Under the pieces are notes generated by a model, which was not told the origin of the DNA, did no database searches, and was given only the letters and a program-made list of their open reading frames with translations. From positions 1-31,842 of the IMG/VR virus record IMGVR_UViG_3300027861_000128: 31,842 nt of DNA, one strand, 5' to 3'. The stretch is from a virus. This document shows positions 1 to 8,799 of the stretch, piece after piece (the stretch's first letter is position 1; the number at the start of each line of letters is the position of its first letter). Position numbers and translations under genes: made by a program.

Positions 1-1
1 T

Positions 2-112
2 GAAGATTACAAAGAAATATTAGAAGCTGAATATGGCGCTATTAATATTGACCTTGAAGATGGTTCTTATACTAAGATAGAAGAAGATGTCGAAAGTAAT
101 AAGGAAGATTAG
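2..112 (+). CDS. 3' end of an unknown, acidic-tailed protein (partial)
   Basis: An open frame enters from the left edge and ends at TAG 110-112, giving a 36-residue tail rich in Glu and Asp (for example EILEAEY and KIEEDVESNKED). There is no recognisable domain in so short a piece. It overlaps the next start codon (ATG at 87) by 26 bases, which fits the tightly packed rightward unit seen downstream. Function is unknown. The frame is supported only by being open to the window edge and by this overlap, so it is a modest call. Confidence 0.5.
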   Translation, partial: EDYKEILEAEYGAINIDLEDGSYTKIEEDVESNKED

Positions 113-314
113 TATAGGTTCTGACTATAAGAACGATGCAATGCATTATTCAACCGGTCAGGAAGTATATGGCGGACACGTAATTAGCGATATTCTTTTT
201 GAAGACAAAGACCAATCATATAATATTTTTATAACTAAAAATAATGAAGTCTTACCTTGGAAAAAGTTTAATGCTAATATGTCGATCTCTGTAGAGTATG
301 ATCTTAAATATTAG
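87..314 (+). CDS. small conserved-looking phage protein, 75 aa, unknown function
   Basis: A 75-residue protein starting MSKVIRKIS and ending in a short beta-like stretch (SISVEYDLKY). It is mixed-charge and soluble-looking, with no signal peptide or membrane segment. It begins inside the end of the preceding frame, and its TAG stop (312-314) shares its last base with the GTG start of the GroES-like gene (TAGTG), so translation is probably coupled. Size and position suggest an accessory gene of the head/packaging operon, but I do not recognise the family. Confidence 0.7.
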   Translation: MSKVIRKISIGSDYKNDAMHYSTGQEVYGGHVISDILFEDKDQSYNIFITKNNEVLPWKKFNANMSISVEYDLKY

Positions 315-907
315 TGAAAAGCTTATATTACTTTATTGTTAAACCTTTTGAAGATAGGTATGACAATATACGAAGAGTTGATGATACTGACCTTATTATC
401 AATACTAGCATTGAAAACCATAGATTTATTAGTAAAAAAGCTGTAGTAGTTTCAACTCCTGCAGCTTATACTACTGAAGTAAATATAGGAGATGAGGTTT
501 ATGTTCATCACAACGTATTTAGAAGATGGTATGATCAAAAAGATAGAGAAAGAAATAGCTCTACTTATTTTAAAGATGATTTTTATTTTGTTATACCTGA
601 ACAAATCTATATGTATAATTTAAAACCACATTTAGATTATTGCTTCGTAAAACCACTAAAAAACCAAAGCATTTTAGAGAACAGAAAAGAACAACCTAAT
701 GTTGGAATAGTTAAATATTCTAATAAGTCCTTAGAAGCTCTAGGAATAACACCTGAAACACTTATTACGTTTACACCTGACTCTGAGTTTGAGTTTATTA
801 TAGAAGGTGAACGACTTTATTGTATGAAATCTAATGATATAGCTTTAACTCATGAATACCAAGGAAACGAAAAAGAAAATAATCCAAGCTGGGCAAAAAG
901 CAGTTGA
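314..907 (+). CDS. tandem GroES-like (co-chaperonin fold) protein
   Basis: A 197-residue protein that starts at GTG 314, overlapping the previous stop. It contains what looks like two GroES-type beta-barrel units. The first (about residues 5-105) has FIVKPFEDRYDN followed by AVVVSTPAAYTTEVNIGDEVYVHHNVF, the GroES pattern of a Gly turn, a GD-V strand and a following loop. The second (about 108-190) starts CFVKPLKN and ends with LITFTPDSEFEF, an IEGERLYCM strand and NDIAL, very close to the GroES end (GD-V-F ... G-E-Y ... DI-A). Phage co-chaperonins such as T4 gp31 help the host GroEL fold the capsid protein; that role is inferred here from fold and position. A structural beta-barrel or decoration role is the alternative. 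Confidence 0.65.
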   Translation: MKSLYYFIVKPFEDRYDNIRRVDDTDLIINTSIENHRFISKKAVVVSTPAAYTTEVNIGDEVYVHHNVFRRWYDQKDRERNSSTYFKDDFYFVIPEQIYMYNLKPHLDYCFVKPLKNQSILENRKEQPNVGIVKYSNKSLEALGITPETLITFTPDSEFEFIIEGERLYCMKSNDIALTHEYQGNEKENNPSWAKSS

Positions 908-1127
908 GGAATTAATTAAGGTAGCAAAAGAAAAGATTGTTGACTCAGACGATGATGTAAGCGCTGACAGATTAAAAAACGCTGCCGCAACTAAGAAGCT
1001 AGCTATATTTGATGCTTTTGAAATACTTAATCGTATTCAAGTAGAAGAGGATATGCTAAATGAAAAACCTAAGGAAGTTAAAGTAGAAAAAACTTTTAAA
1101 GGTTTTGCAGAAGGGAGAAGCAAGTGA
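852..1127 (+). CDS. putative small terminase subunit (by position), 91 aa
   Basis: A helical, charged 91-residue protein lying directly before the large terminase, with which it shares bases (its TGA stop 1125-1127 overlaps the GTG start at 1124). It starts at ATG 852 inside the end of the GroES-like gene, a 56-base overlap. The core (about residues 14-70) reads as two to three helices, including DRLKNAAATKKLAIFDAFEI. Small terminase subunits recognise the phage DNA and form rings; they are short, helical and usually sit right here. There is no clear helix-turn-helix motif I can point to, so the call rests on position, size and helical character. Confidence 0.45.
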   Translation: MNTKETKKKIIQAGQKAVEELIKVAKEKIVDSDDDVSADRLKNAAATKKLAIFDAFEILNRIQVEEDMLNEKPKEVKVEKTFKGFAEGRSK

Positions 1128-3352
1128 GTTATAAACAAACTCTTTGGAAAGAAATTAAGGACGTTGTAAATCCTAAGATATTAGCTAAAAACAATAGATT
1201 TAAAAAATGGGAGTATGGTTACAACTCTGATTATGATTTTATAGTAATAAGTAAAACTGGAAAAATTGGACAAATCATTGAAATACAGAATCTCAGGATT
1301 GCTTTACCAACAACAGATGAACCGTTTAAACGAAGTAAAGAAAAAGCGGAACAATACTGGGAAAGAGCAGAATATCCAAAAGAATTAAGTAAAATTAAAA
1401 GTAGATTTGACTGGGATGAATACCCTACAGATTTTAAAGAAAAATGGTACGATTATATTGATGATGAATTTACTAGACGAGAAGAAGGATTTTGGTTTTA
1501 TAACAATGGTACTCCTACTTACATTACTGGCACTCATTACATGTACTTGCAATGGTCAAAGATCGACGTTGGAGCCCCTGATTTTAGAGAAGCAAATAGA
1601 TTATTCTTTATATTTTGGGAAGCATGTAAGGCAGATACGAGATGTTACGGAATGTGCTACCTTAAGAACAGAAGATCTGGATTTTCATTTATGTCCTCGG
1701 CTGAACTTGTTAACCAAGCAACAATATCTAGTGATGCCAGATTTGGTATACTCTCTAAATCTGGATCAGATGCTAAAAAAATGTTTACAGATAAAGTCGT
1801 CCCAATATCCGTTAACTATCCGTTTTTCTTCAAACCGATCCAGGACGGTATGGATCGTCCTAAAACAGAACTCGCATACAGAGTTCCAGCTTCGAAGCTT
1901 ACTAGAAGGAAGCTTGAAAGCAATGAACAACTAAGAGAGCTAGACGGACTTGATACAACTATTGACTGGAAAAATACTGGTGATAACTCTTACGATGGTG
2001 AAAAGCTAAAGCTATTAGCTCATGATGAAAGTGGTAAATGGGAAAGACCTGATAATATATTAAACAACTGGAGAGTTACAAAAACTACACTACGTCTTGG
2101 TTCTAGAATTGTAGGTAAATGTATGATGGGCTCAACTTCAAATGCTTTAGACAAAGGTGGAGAAAACTTTAAAAGACTTTACAACAATTCAGACGTTACT
2201 AAAAGAAATAGAAACGGACAAACATCTTCTGGGCTCTATAGCTTGTTCGTTCCTATGGAATGGAACTACGAAGGATTCATCGATACTCATGGATTACCTG
2301 TCTTCGTTAGAGGTAAAGCTACAGTTAAAGGAGTTGATGGTTACGAAATTGCAACAGGAGTTATCGAGCACTGGGAAAACGAAGTCGACGGTTTAAAGTC
2401 TGATCAAGATAGTTTAAACGAATACTACAGGCAATTTCCAAGAACTGAAGCGCATGCTTTTAGAGACGAAACAAAAGAAAGTTTATTTAATTTAATAAAA
2501 ATCTATGAACAAATAGATTATAATGATGAATTTAATAACAAAGCTAACGTTACTAGAGGTAAATTTATGTGGGAAGGTGGGATTAAAGATACTAGGGTTC
2601 AGTTTGTTCCTGATAAAAATGGTAGATTTAATATTAGTTGGGTACCAACAAGTGACTTGCAAAATAGAGTTATAGTTAAAAACGGTATTAAATACCCAGG
2701 CAACGAACACTTAGGTGCTTTTGGATGTGATAGTTACGACATTAGCGGCACTGTTGATGGTAAAGGCTCTAATGGAGCTTTACACGGATTAACCAAGTTT
2801 TCAATGGAAGACGCACCGCCAAATCATTTTTTCTTAGAATATATAGCTAGACCAGAAACAGCTGATATGTTTTTTGAAGAAGTTTTAATGGCTTTAGTTT
2901 TTTACGGTATGCCAATATTGGCTGAAAACAATAGACCTAGACTATTGTATTATTTAAGACGAAGAGGTTACAGGGGTTTTAGCATGAATAGACCTGATAA
3001 ACTTTGGAATAGATTATCTACTACTGAAAAAGAAATAGGTGGAATACCTAATTCAAGTGAAGATATTAAACAAGCTCACGCAGCTGCTATAGAAGCTTAT
3101 ATAGAAAATTATGTAGGTATATTAAAAGATTCTTTTGGAGATATGTATCACCAAAAAACATTACAAGACTGGTCTAAATTTAATATAAATAACAGGACTA
3201 AGTTTGATGCTACTATTAGTTCAGGTTTAGCTATAATGGCTTGCAATAAAAATAATTATAGACCTAATGCAATTAAAAATAAACAACCATTAAATTTAAG
3301 TTTTAAAAAATATGACAATGATGGTTTTGTTTCAAAAATACAAAATAAATGA
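1124..3352 (+). CDS. terL: terminase large subunit (packaging ATPase and nuclease)
   Basis: A 742-residue packaging motor protein that pumps DNA through the portal and cuts it. The ATPase half shows a P-loop with no GK[S/T]: K181-NRRSGFS-188, with the lysine at the front, resembling the deviant Walker A of lambda gpA (KSARVGYS). A Walker B follows (LLAHDE, D301/E302), then a coupling motif (GSTSN, 336-340). The nuclease half has an RNase H-like acidic set: D536 and D539 in GCDSYD, E601 in AENNRP and D695 in TKFDA. The start is GTG, overlapping the previous stop (GTGA). The stop overlaps the portal start (ATGA, 3349-3352). The length is at the long end for the family because of an N-terminal region of about 150 residues. 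Confidence 0.9.
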   Translation: MSYKQTLWKEIKDVVNPKILAKNNRFKKWEYGYNSDYDFIVISKTGKIGQIIEIQNLRIALPTTDEPFKRSKEKAEQYWERAEYPKELSKIKSRFDWDEYPTDFKEKWYDYIDDEFTRREEGFWFYNNGTPTYITGTHYMYLQWSKIDVGAPDFREANRLFFIFWEACKADTRCYGMCYLKNRRSGFSFMSSAELVNQATISSDARFGILSKSGSDAKKMFTDKVVPISVNYPFFFKPIQDGMDRPKTELAYRVPASKLTRRKLESNEQLRELDGLDTTIDWKNTGDNSYDGEKLKLLAHDESGKWERPDNILNNWRVTKTTLRLGSRIVGKCMMGSTSNALDKGGENFKRLYNNSDVTKRNRNGQTSSGLYSLFVPMEWNYEGFIDTHGLPVFVRGKATVKGVDGYEIATGVIEHWENEVDGLKSDQDSLNEYYRQFPRTEAHAFRDETKESLFNLIKIYEQIDYNDEFNNKANVTRGKFMWEGGIKDTRVQFVPDKNGRFNISWVPTSDLQNRVIVKNGIKYPGNEHLGAFGCDSYDISGTVDGKGSNGALHGLTKFSMEDAPPNHFFLEYIARPETADMFFEEVLMALVFYGMPILAENNRPRLLYYLRRRGYRGFSMNRPDKLWNRLSTTEKEIGGIPNSSEDIKQAHAAAIEAYIENYVGILKDSFGDMYHQKTLQDWSKFNINNRTKFDATISSGLAIMACNKNNYRPNAIKNKQPLNLSFKKYDNDGFVSKIQNK

Positions 3353-5784
3353 TAGAAACTAGTTATGGAAGTTCATTTCCGGATCAGGTAGTACCTGATG
3401 CAGTTAAAGCGTCTTATGACTATGGATTAAAAGTAGGACAAGCAATAGAAGGCGAATGGTTTAGTGGTACTAGAACTGGAGCCGGAGGTTATAGATTTGC
3501 GACTAACTACAATAATTTCCATCAATTAAGACTATATGCTAGAGGAGAACAATCAGTTCAGAAATACAAAGATGAACTATCTATAAATGGAGATTTATCT
3601 TACTTAAATCTAGACTGGACACCTGTACCTATTATTTCTAAATTTGTAGACATAGTTGTAAATGGTATGTCTCAAAAAAATTACGATATTAAAGCTTATG
3701 CTCAAGATCCTTCTTCTACTGGAAAAAGATCTGCATATGTTCAAGGTTTAATGAAAGATATTTACGCTAGAGAATATATAGCTAAAGCAAAAGCTCAACT
3801 AGGTTTAGATGTTTCAACAGGTGGTGGTAAATCTAATATGCCAACTAACCCTGATGAAGTTTCTGTTTATATGCAGCTTAATTACAAGCAAGGTGTAGAA
3901 ATAGCTCAAGAAGAAGCTATTAACTATGTATTAGATTATAATAAATATGATTTAGTTAGAAGAAGATTAAACCATGATTTAACAGTGTTAGGTATCGCTT
4001 GTTCAAAAACTGAATTTAATTTACAAGAAGGTGTTGGAGTTAGCTATGTTGATCCTGCTAATTTAGTTTATTCATATACTGAGGACCCAAACTTTGAAGA
4101 CATATGGTATGTTGGCGAGGTAAAAGGACTTAGCATGGCAGAGCTTAAAAAACAGTTTCCTATGCTTACGCCTGAAGAATTAAAAGAAATAAGTAAGTAT
4201 CCAGGTAATTCTAACTATAGAAACGGAGCAGAAGGTAGATATTTTGATGATAAAATACAAGTAATATATTTTGAATATAAAACTTTTACTAATCAAGTGT
4301 TTAAAATAAAAGAAACTCCAAATGGTTTAGAAAAAGCATTAGAAAAAACAGATGCATTTAATCCACCTGAAGAAGTTAACTTTACTAAAGCTTTTAGATC
4401 TATAGAAGTATTATACAGCGGTGTTAAAATATTAGGCCACCCTAAAATGTTAAGATGGGAAATGGCTCAGAATATGACAAGACCTAATGCTGATACTACT
4501 AAAGTTAATATGAATTATAATATATGTGCTCCTAGAATGTATAAAGGACGTATAGATTCATTAGTTAACCGTATAACAGGTTTTGCAGATATGATTCAAC
4601 TAACGCATCTTAAGCTACAACAAGTATTGTCTAGAGTAGTTCCTGATGGTGTTTATATGGATGTAGATGGTTTAGCTGAGGTAGATTTAGGCAATGGAAC
4701 AACATATAATCCACAAGAAGCTTTAAATATGTATTTTCAAACAGGTTCTATTGTTGGTAGATCATTCACTCAAGATGGTGATATGAATCCTGGTAAAGTT
4801 CCTATTCAAGAATTACAAAGTGGTAGTGGTGGTGCTAAAATACAAAGTCTTATACAAACTTATCAATACTATTTACAACTTATAAGAGATGTTACCGGAC
4901 TTAATGAAGCTAGAGACGCTAGTAGTCCTGATAAAAACTCTTTAGTAGGTTTACAAAAAATCGCTGCTGCTAATTCAAATACCGCAACTAGACACATATT
5001 ACAAGCTAGTTTGTATTTAACACTTAAAAACTGTGAAAACATATCGCTTAGAATAGGTGATGCTTTAATGTTTCCACTTACTAGATCAGCTTTACAAAAC
5101 AGTATAACTAAGTTTAATGTTTCTACATTAACAGAGCTTATGGATAAAAATATATATGATTTTGGTATATTTTTAGATCTTGAGCCAGATGATGAAGAAA
5201 AAGCTAAACTAGAAGAAAATATACAAATAGCTTTAAAAACCGGTGGTATCGATTTAGAAGACGCTATAGACATTAGAGAAGTTAAAAACTTAACATTAGC
5301 TAATCAATTGCTAAAACAACGTAGACAGCAAAAGCAAGCAGCTGAACAACAAATGAAACTTCAGCAAATACAACAGCAAGCTCAATCACAAGCAGAAGCA
5401 GCTGAAAAGCAAGCTTTAGCTGAAACTCAAAAACAACAAATATTAACAGAGCAGAAAGTACAGTTCGAACAAGCTAAAGTACAGTTTGATTTAGAAAAGT
5501 ATAGACAAGAGGCAGAAGTTAAAATAATGATCATGAACCAACAACATAAGTTTGATTTAGAATTAAAACAAATGGAAGTTAATGGTTTAAAAACCAAAGA
5601 AAAAGAAATTGAAGACCGTAAAGATGAAAGAGTACGTATTGAAGGTTCTCAACAGTCTCAATTAATAGACCAAAGACAAAACGATTTATTACCAACAAGC
5701 TTTGAAACAAGTGCAACTGAAAAAGATCAGCCAACACCTAGTGAAGAGCCTATGCCAATACTCAATCCTTTTGGAATGGGTTAA
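3349..5784 (+). CDS. portal protein
   Basis: An 811-residue protein immediately after the terminase, with the size and layout of the long portal proteins of crAss-like and related marine phages. The N-terminal and middle parts (about 60-620) carry the portal-type pattern of mixed helices and strands, including LNHDLTVLGIACSKTEF, YVDPANLVYSYTEDP and the helix-rich QLTHLKLQQVLSRVVPDG region that would form the stem and clip. The C-terminal 170 residues (about 640-770) are a Gln/Glu/Lys-rich coiled coil (QQAEQQMKLQQIQQQAQ), probably the barrel helix that projects into the capsid. It forms the vertex ring through which DNA enters and leaves. The call rests on order and motifs. Confidence 0.85.
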   Translation: MIETSYGSSFPDQVVPDAVKASYDYGLKVGQAIEGEWFSGTRTGAGGYRFATNYNNFHQLRLYARGEQSVQKYKDELSINGDLSYLNLDWTPVPIISKFVDIVVNGMSQKNYDIKAYAQDPSSTGKRSAYVQGLMKDIYAREYIAKAKAQLGLDVSTGGGKSNMPTNPDEVSVYMQLNYKQGVEIAQEEAINYVLDYNKYDLVRRRLNHDLTVLGIACSKTEFNLQEGVGVSYVDPANLVYSYTEDPNFEDIWYVGEVKGLSMAELKKQFPMLTPEELKEISKYPGNSNYRNGAEGRYFDDKIQVIYFEYKTFTNQVFKIKETPNGLEKALEKTDAFNPPEEVNFTKAFRSIEVLYSGVKILGHPKMLRWEMAQNMTRPNADTTKVNMNYNICAPRMYKGRIDSLVNRITGFADMIQLTHLKLQQVLSRVVPDGVYMDVDGLAEVDLGNGTTYNPQEALNMYFQTGSIVGRSFTQDGDMNPGKVPIQELQSGSGGAKIQSLIQTYQYYLQLIRDVTGLNEARDASSPDKNSLVGLQKIAAANSNTATRHILQASLYLTLKNCENISLRIGDALMFPLTRSALQNSITKFNVSTLTELMDKNIYDFGIFLDLEPDDEEKAKLEENIQIALKTGGIDLEDAIDIREVKNLTLANQLLKQRRQQKQAAEQQMKLQQIQQQAQSQAEAAEKQALAETQKQQILTEQKVQFEQAKVQFDLEKYRQEAEVKIMIMNQQHKFDLELKQMEVNGLKTKEKEIEDRKDERVRIEGSQQSQLIDQRQNDLLPTSFETSATEKDQPTPSEEPMPILNPFGMG

Positions 5785-5789
5785 TTATT

Positions 5790-5806
5790 AATTATTATAT
5801 TATATT
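5790..5806 (+). promoter_or_regulatory. A/T-only leader repeated before two genes (copy 1)
   Basis: The 17 bases AATTATTATATTATATT sit directly against the ATG at 5807 and recur before the ATG at 8800 with one extra ATATT unit. There is no Shine-Dalgarno sequence. It may be an unstructured ribosome landing site or part of a promoter. The repeat is seen directly; the role is inferred. Confidence 0.45.
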
Positions 5807-6952
5807 ATGTCAGAAAAACAAGAAGTAAAAGAGGCTCCTGATGGAACCTTAGAACAAGGTGACTTTAAAATGAAAAAGAAACCTAAAAAATTAGTTAAAA
5901 CAGAACTAACAACTAAAGTAGATTTAACTAAAAAAGAAGAAGAAACAAAACAACCTGAAGAAACTAAAGAAATTGTACAAGAAATTGTAGAAGAAAAGGT
6001 TGAAGAAAAAGTAGAAACTAAAGAAGAGCCGGTTAAAGAAGAGGAATTTACTGTTATAAATGAAGTGGCAGAAGATGAAGTTCCAGTAGAAAAACCGGTT
6101 ATAAAAGCGCCTGAGCAAGTTATAGAACAAGTAGATTTACCTGAAAATGTAGAAAAACTTGTTAAATTTATGAAAGAAACTGGTGGTACATTAGAAGATT
6201 ACGCAAGACTAAACAGAGACTACACTAATGTAGATGAAGATGTTTTACTTAGGGAATACTACAAACAGACTAAGCCTCATTTAGATAGAGAAGAAGTAGA
6301 TTTTATATTAGAAGATAAATTTTACTTTGATCCTGAAGAAGCTGAGGAACGTGAGCAAAAGAAAAAGAAACTTGCTTATAAGGAAGAAATTGCAAAAGCC
6401 AAAAACTTTTTGGAGGAAACGAAAAAGAAGTATTACGACGAGATCAAGTTGAGACCGGGCGTTACTCAAGAACAACAAAAAGCAATGGACTTTTTCAATA
6501 GATATAACAAAGAACAAGAGGTAGCAAAGCAAAGTCATGAGAGCTTTAAAGCCGCAACTAAAGATTATTTTACTAATGATTTCAAAGGTTTTGATTTCGA
6601 AGTTGGTGAAAAGAAATTTAGATATGGCGTTAAAGATGCTAATGAAGTTGCCGAGGCGCAATCTGATCTAACAACATTTATTAAGAAGTTCTTAAACGAA
6701 GATGGTACAGTTAATGATCCAGGTGCATACCACAAAGCTATATATGGAGCTAGAAACATCGACACTATTGCTTCTCATTTTTATGAGCAAGGTAAAAGTG
6801 ACGCTGTGAAAGATATTACTGCTAAATCAAAGAACATAAGCAAAGACGCTAGAACTGAGGTTCCGGGTGATGTTTATTTAAATGGTTTTAAAGTAAGAGC
6901 TATTTCTGGTGATACAAGTTCTAAGTTAAAAATAAATAAAATAAAAAAATAA
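5807..6952 (+). CDS. putative scaffolding protein
   Basis: A 381-residue, highly charged protein between portal and major capsid protein, the usual place for a scaffold. Residues 1-120 are low-complexity Glu/Lys/Val (KEEETKQPEETKE, VEEKVEEKVETKEE). The middle (about 120-260) is predicted helical and coiled-coil-like, with KKKKLAYKEEIAKAKN and EETKKKYYDEIKL. The end is short and basic (KLKINKIKK), which is typical of the scaffold region that binds the coat protein. Scaffolds guide capsid assembly from inside and then leave or are cut. I see no protease motif in it. The alternative is a structural protein of unknown role. Confidence 0.6.
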   Translation: MSEKQEVKEAPDGTLEQGDFKMKKKPKKLVKTELTTKVDLTKKEEETKQPEETKEIVQEIVEEKVEEKVETKEEPVKEEEFTVINEVAEDEVPVEKPVIKAPEQVIEQVDLPENVEKLVKFMKETGGTLEDYARLNRDYTNVDEDVLLREYYKQTKPHLDREEVDFILEDKFYFDPEEAEEREQKKKKLAYKEEIAKAKNFLEETKKKYYDEIKLRPGVTQEQQKAMDFFNRYNKEQEVAKQSHESFKAATKDYFTNDFKGFDFEVGEKKFRYGVKDANEVAEAQSDLTTFIKKFLNEDGTVNDPGAYHKAIYGARNIDTIASHFYEQGKSDAVKDITAKSKNISKDARTEVPGDVYLNGFKVRAISGDTSSKLKINKIKK

Positions 6953-6971
6953 CTTAAACTAAAATATAAAA

Positions 6972-8432
6972 ATGGGATTTTTAGACAATTCTGCAGGTGG
7001 CGGAGCATTTCCACCATCAATTGTCCCTATGCCGAAACAACAAGCTGTGGTTGATAACTATATCAATTTTCACGACGCTAATTTTTCGACTTGGACACAA
7101 CAATATCTACCTGAGCTTTACGAAGCTGAAGTAGAAAGATACGGAAACAGAACTTTATCTGCTTTCTTGAGAATGGTAGGCGCTGAAATGCCTATGACAT
7201 CTGATCAAGTAATTTGGTCTGAGCAAAATAGATTACACATCGCTTATGAAGGTGTAACTAGAGCTGGTGATGTTTTAACTATAACAGGTAACCAAGCTGT
7301 AAGAGTAAATCAAACTATAGTTATAGCTGATGGCTTTACTACTGTAAAAGCTTTAGTTGTAGCTGTTGCTGGTTTAACTATTACTGCTGTACCTTACGAA
7401 GCTGCTACTTTAACTGCTGCTAATTTGGGAACTACTGGATTAAAACTGTTTGTTTATGGTTCTGAATTTGCTAAAGGAACTAACCAAATGGTTGGATCTA
7501 TTGAGCCTACTCCAAAAACTTATGCAAACAACCCAGTTATCATTAAAGATAAATTTGAAGTATCAGGTTCTGACGCTGCTCAAATTGGTTGGATTGAAGT
7601 TGCTACTGAAGATGGAACATCAGGTTACATGTGGTATCTAAAAGCTGAGTCTGAAACAAGACTAAGATTTGAAGATTACTTAGAAATGACTTGCGTTGAA
7701 GGTGTAAAAGCTGCTGCTGCTTCTGGCGTTAGCGCCTTTGACTACACAGCTGGTAATACTCAATTTACTAGTGATGGCACTAATGGAGTTGCTCCAATAG
7801 GTACTCAAGGTTTATTTGATGCTATTGAAACAAGAGGTAACGTATGGCAAAATTTTGCTGGTGCTGCTGCTCCTGGAGCTGGTGCATTAGGTGATTTTGA
7901 TGCTATTCTTAAACAACTTGACAAGCAAGGAGCTATTGAAGAAAACATGTTATTCTTAAACAGAGCTACTGCTTTGGATTTTGATGATATGATTGCTGCT
8001 ATGGCTGGCGGAGGTTACGCTGGTACACAAGCTGCTTCTTATGGTTTATTTGACAATGAATCAGAAATGGCACTTAACTTTGGTTTTTCAGGATTTAGAA
8101 GAGGTTCTTATGACTTCTACAAGACTGACTGGAAATACTTAAACGATGCTACTACTAGAGGTTTAACACAAGATATTGACGGTGTTATGGTTCCTGCTGG
8201 TACTACTACTGTTTATGATCAAATGTTAGGATCAAACATTAGACGTCCTTTCTTACATGTAAGATATAGAGCTTCTCAAACTGATGACAGACGATATAAA
8301 AACTGGATTACAGGTTCTGTAGGTGGTGCTTATACTTCTGCTCTTGATGCTATGGAAGTACACTTCTTATCTGAAAGATGTTTAGTTACTCAAGCTGCGA
8401 ATAACTTCGTATTGTTTAAGTCAACTATATAA
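6972..8432 (+). CDS. major capsid protein (HK97 fold expected)
   Basis: A 486-residue protein with the position and size of the marine podovirus / crAss-like major capsid protein. The N-terminal arm (FSTWTQQYLPELYEAEVERYGNRTLSAFL) is followed by an Ala/Val/Thr-rich stretch (about 93-165: GDVLTITGNQAVRVNQTIVI, then TAVPYEAATLTAANLG) that looks like a small beta-barrel inserted at the E-loop. Conserved-looking C-terminal parts include MLGSNIRRPFLHVRYRASQT. The codons are unusually uniform (heavy use of GCT, ACT, GGT), as expected for the most highly expressed phage protein. The leader before ATG 6972 is all A/T/C with no ribosome-binding motif. Confidence 0.85.
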   Translation: MGFLDNSAGGGAFPPSIVPMPKQQAVVDNYINFHDANFSTWTQQYLPELYEAEVERYGNRTLSAFLRMVGAEMPMTSDQVIWSEQNRLHIAYEGVTRAGDVLTITGNQAVRVNQTIVIADGFTTVKALVVAVAGLTITAVPYEAATLTAANLGTTGLKLFVYGSEFAKGTNQMVGSIEPTPKTYANNPVIIKDKFEVSGSDAAQIGWIEVATEDGTSGYMWYLKAESETRLRFEDYLEMTCVEGVKAAAASGVSAFDYTAGNTQFTSDGTNGVAPIGTQGLFDAIETRGNVWQNFAGAAAPGAGALGDFDAILKQLDKQGAIEENMLFLNRATALDFDDMIAAMAGGGYAGTQAASYGLFDNESEMALNFGFSGFRRGSYDFYKTDWKYLNDATTRGLTQDIDGVMVPAGTTTVYDQMLGSNIRRPFLHVRYRASQTDDRRYKNWITGSVGGAYTSALDAMEVHFLSERCLVTQAANNFVLFKSTI

Positions 8433-8459
8433 TTATTAACATTTTAAAAGATAAAGAAA

Positions 8460-8738
8460 ATGGGATATGTAAAATTAAAAAAAGCTGGTAGCGAATATGA
8501 TTTGTTACCTGCTGAAAACGTAGGTTCAATAAAACTAGGAACTTCTGCTGATGTAGAAATAATAGTTAAATATGTACCTAGTGGAACTGTAACAATAGTT
8601 CCTACCGCTTCTTCTGATTTTGTTCAAGGAGACGTTGACAAGATTACTGACGCTATAAATAAAATAAATGGTGCTGCTGGCCCTGGTATTTATCCAGATG
8701 CTCTTAGCCAAAATGTTTTATCGGTAACTGTATCTTAA
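8460..8738 (+). CDS. small virion-associated protein, 92 aa, unknown function
   Basis: A 92-residue protein 27 bases after the capsid gene and just before a strong terminator. The sequence is beta-rich and hydrophobic-polar alternating (MGYVKLKKAGSEYDLLPAEN, SADVEIIVKYVPSGTVTIV), without cysteines, signal peptide or membrane helix. Sharing the capsid transcript suggests a high-copy virion part such as a decoration or head-fibre base protein, but I do not recognise the family with certainty and the role is inferred from position alone. Confidence 0.65.
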   Translation: MGYVKLKKAGSEYDLLPAENVGSIKLGTSADVEIIVKYVPSGTVTIVPTASSDFVQGDVDKITDAINKINGAAGPGIYPDALSQNVLSVTVS

Positions 8739-8751
8739 AAAACAATAATAA

Positions 8752-8777
8752 GATCCCGCTTCGGCGGGGTCTTTTTT
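8752..8777 (+). terminator. intrinsic terminator after the capsid genes
   Basis: GATCCCGC (8752-8759), a TTCG tetraloop (8760-8763), GCGGGGTC (8764-8771), then six T residues. The eight-pair stem has one G-T pair and is very GC-rich against the AT-rich surroundings. This is a textbook Rho-independent terminator, placed to end or attenuate the head-gene transcript after the 92-residue protein. Confidence 0.92.
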
Positions 8778-8799
8778 AATTATTATATTATATTATATT
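8778..8799 (+). promoter_or_regulatory. A/T-only leader repeated before two genes (copy 2)
   Basis: This is the same leader as at 5790-5806 with one additional ATATT unit, running from the end of the terminator T tract to the ATG at 8800. Because it lies between a terminator and a gene, it would also have to hold any local promoter for that gene. Function is inferred. Confidence 0.45.

Noticed and set aside
5924-6130. Minus-strand Phe/Leu-rich frame opposite the scaffold candidate
   Set aside because: It is the reverse complement of Glu/Lys repeats and would give a meaningless Phe-rich chain.
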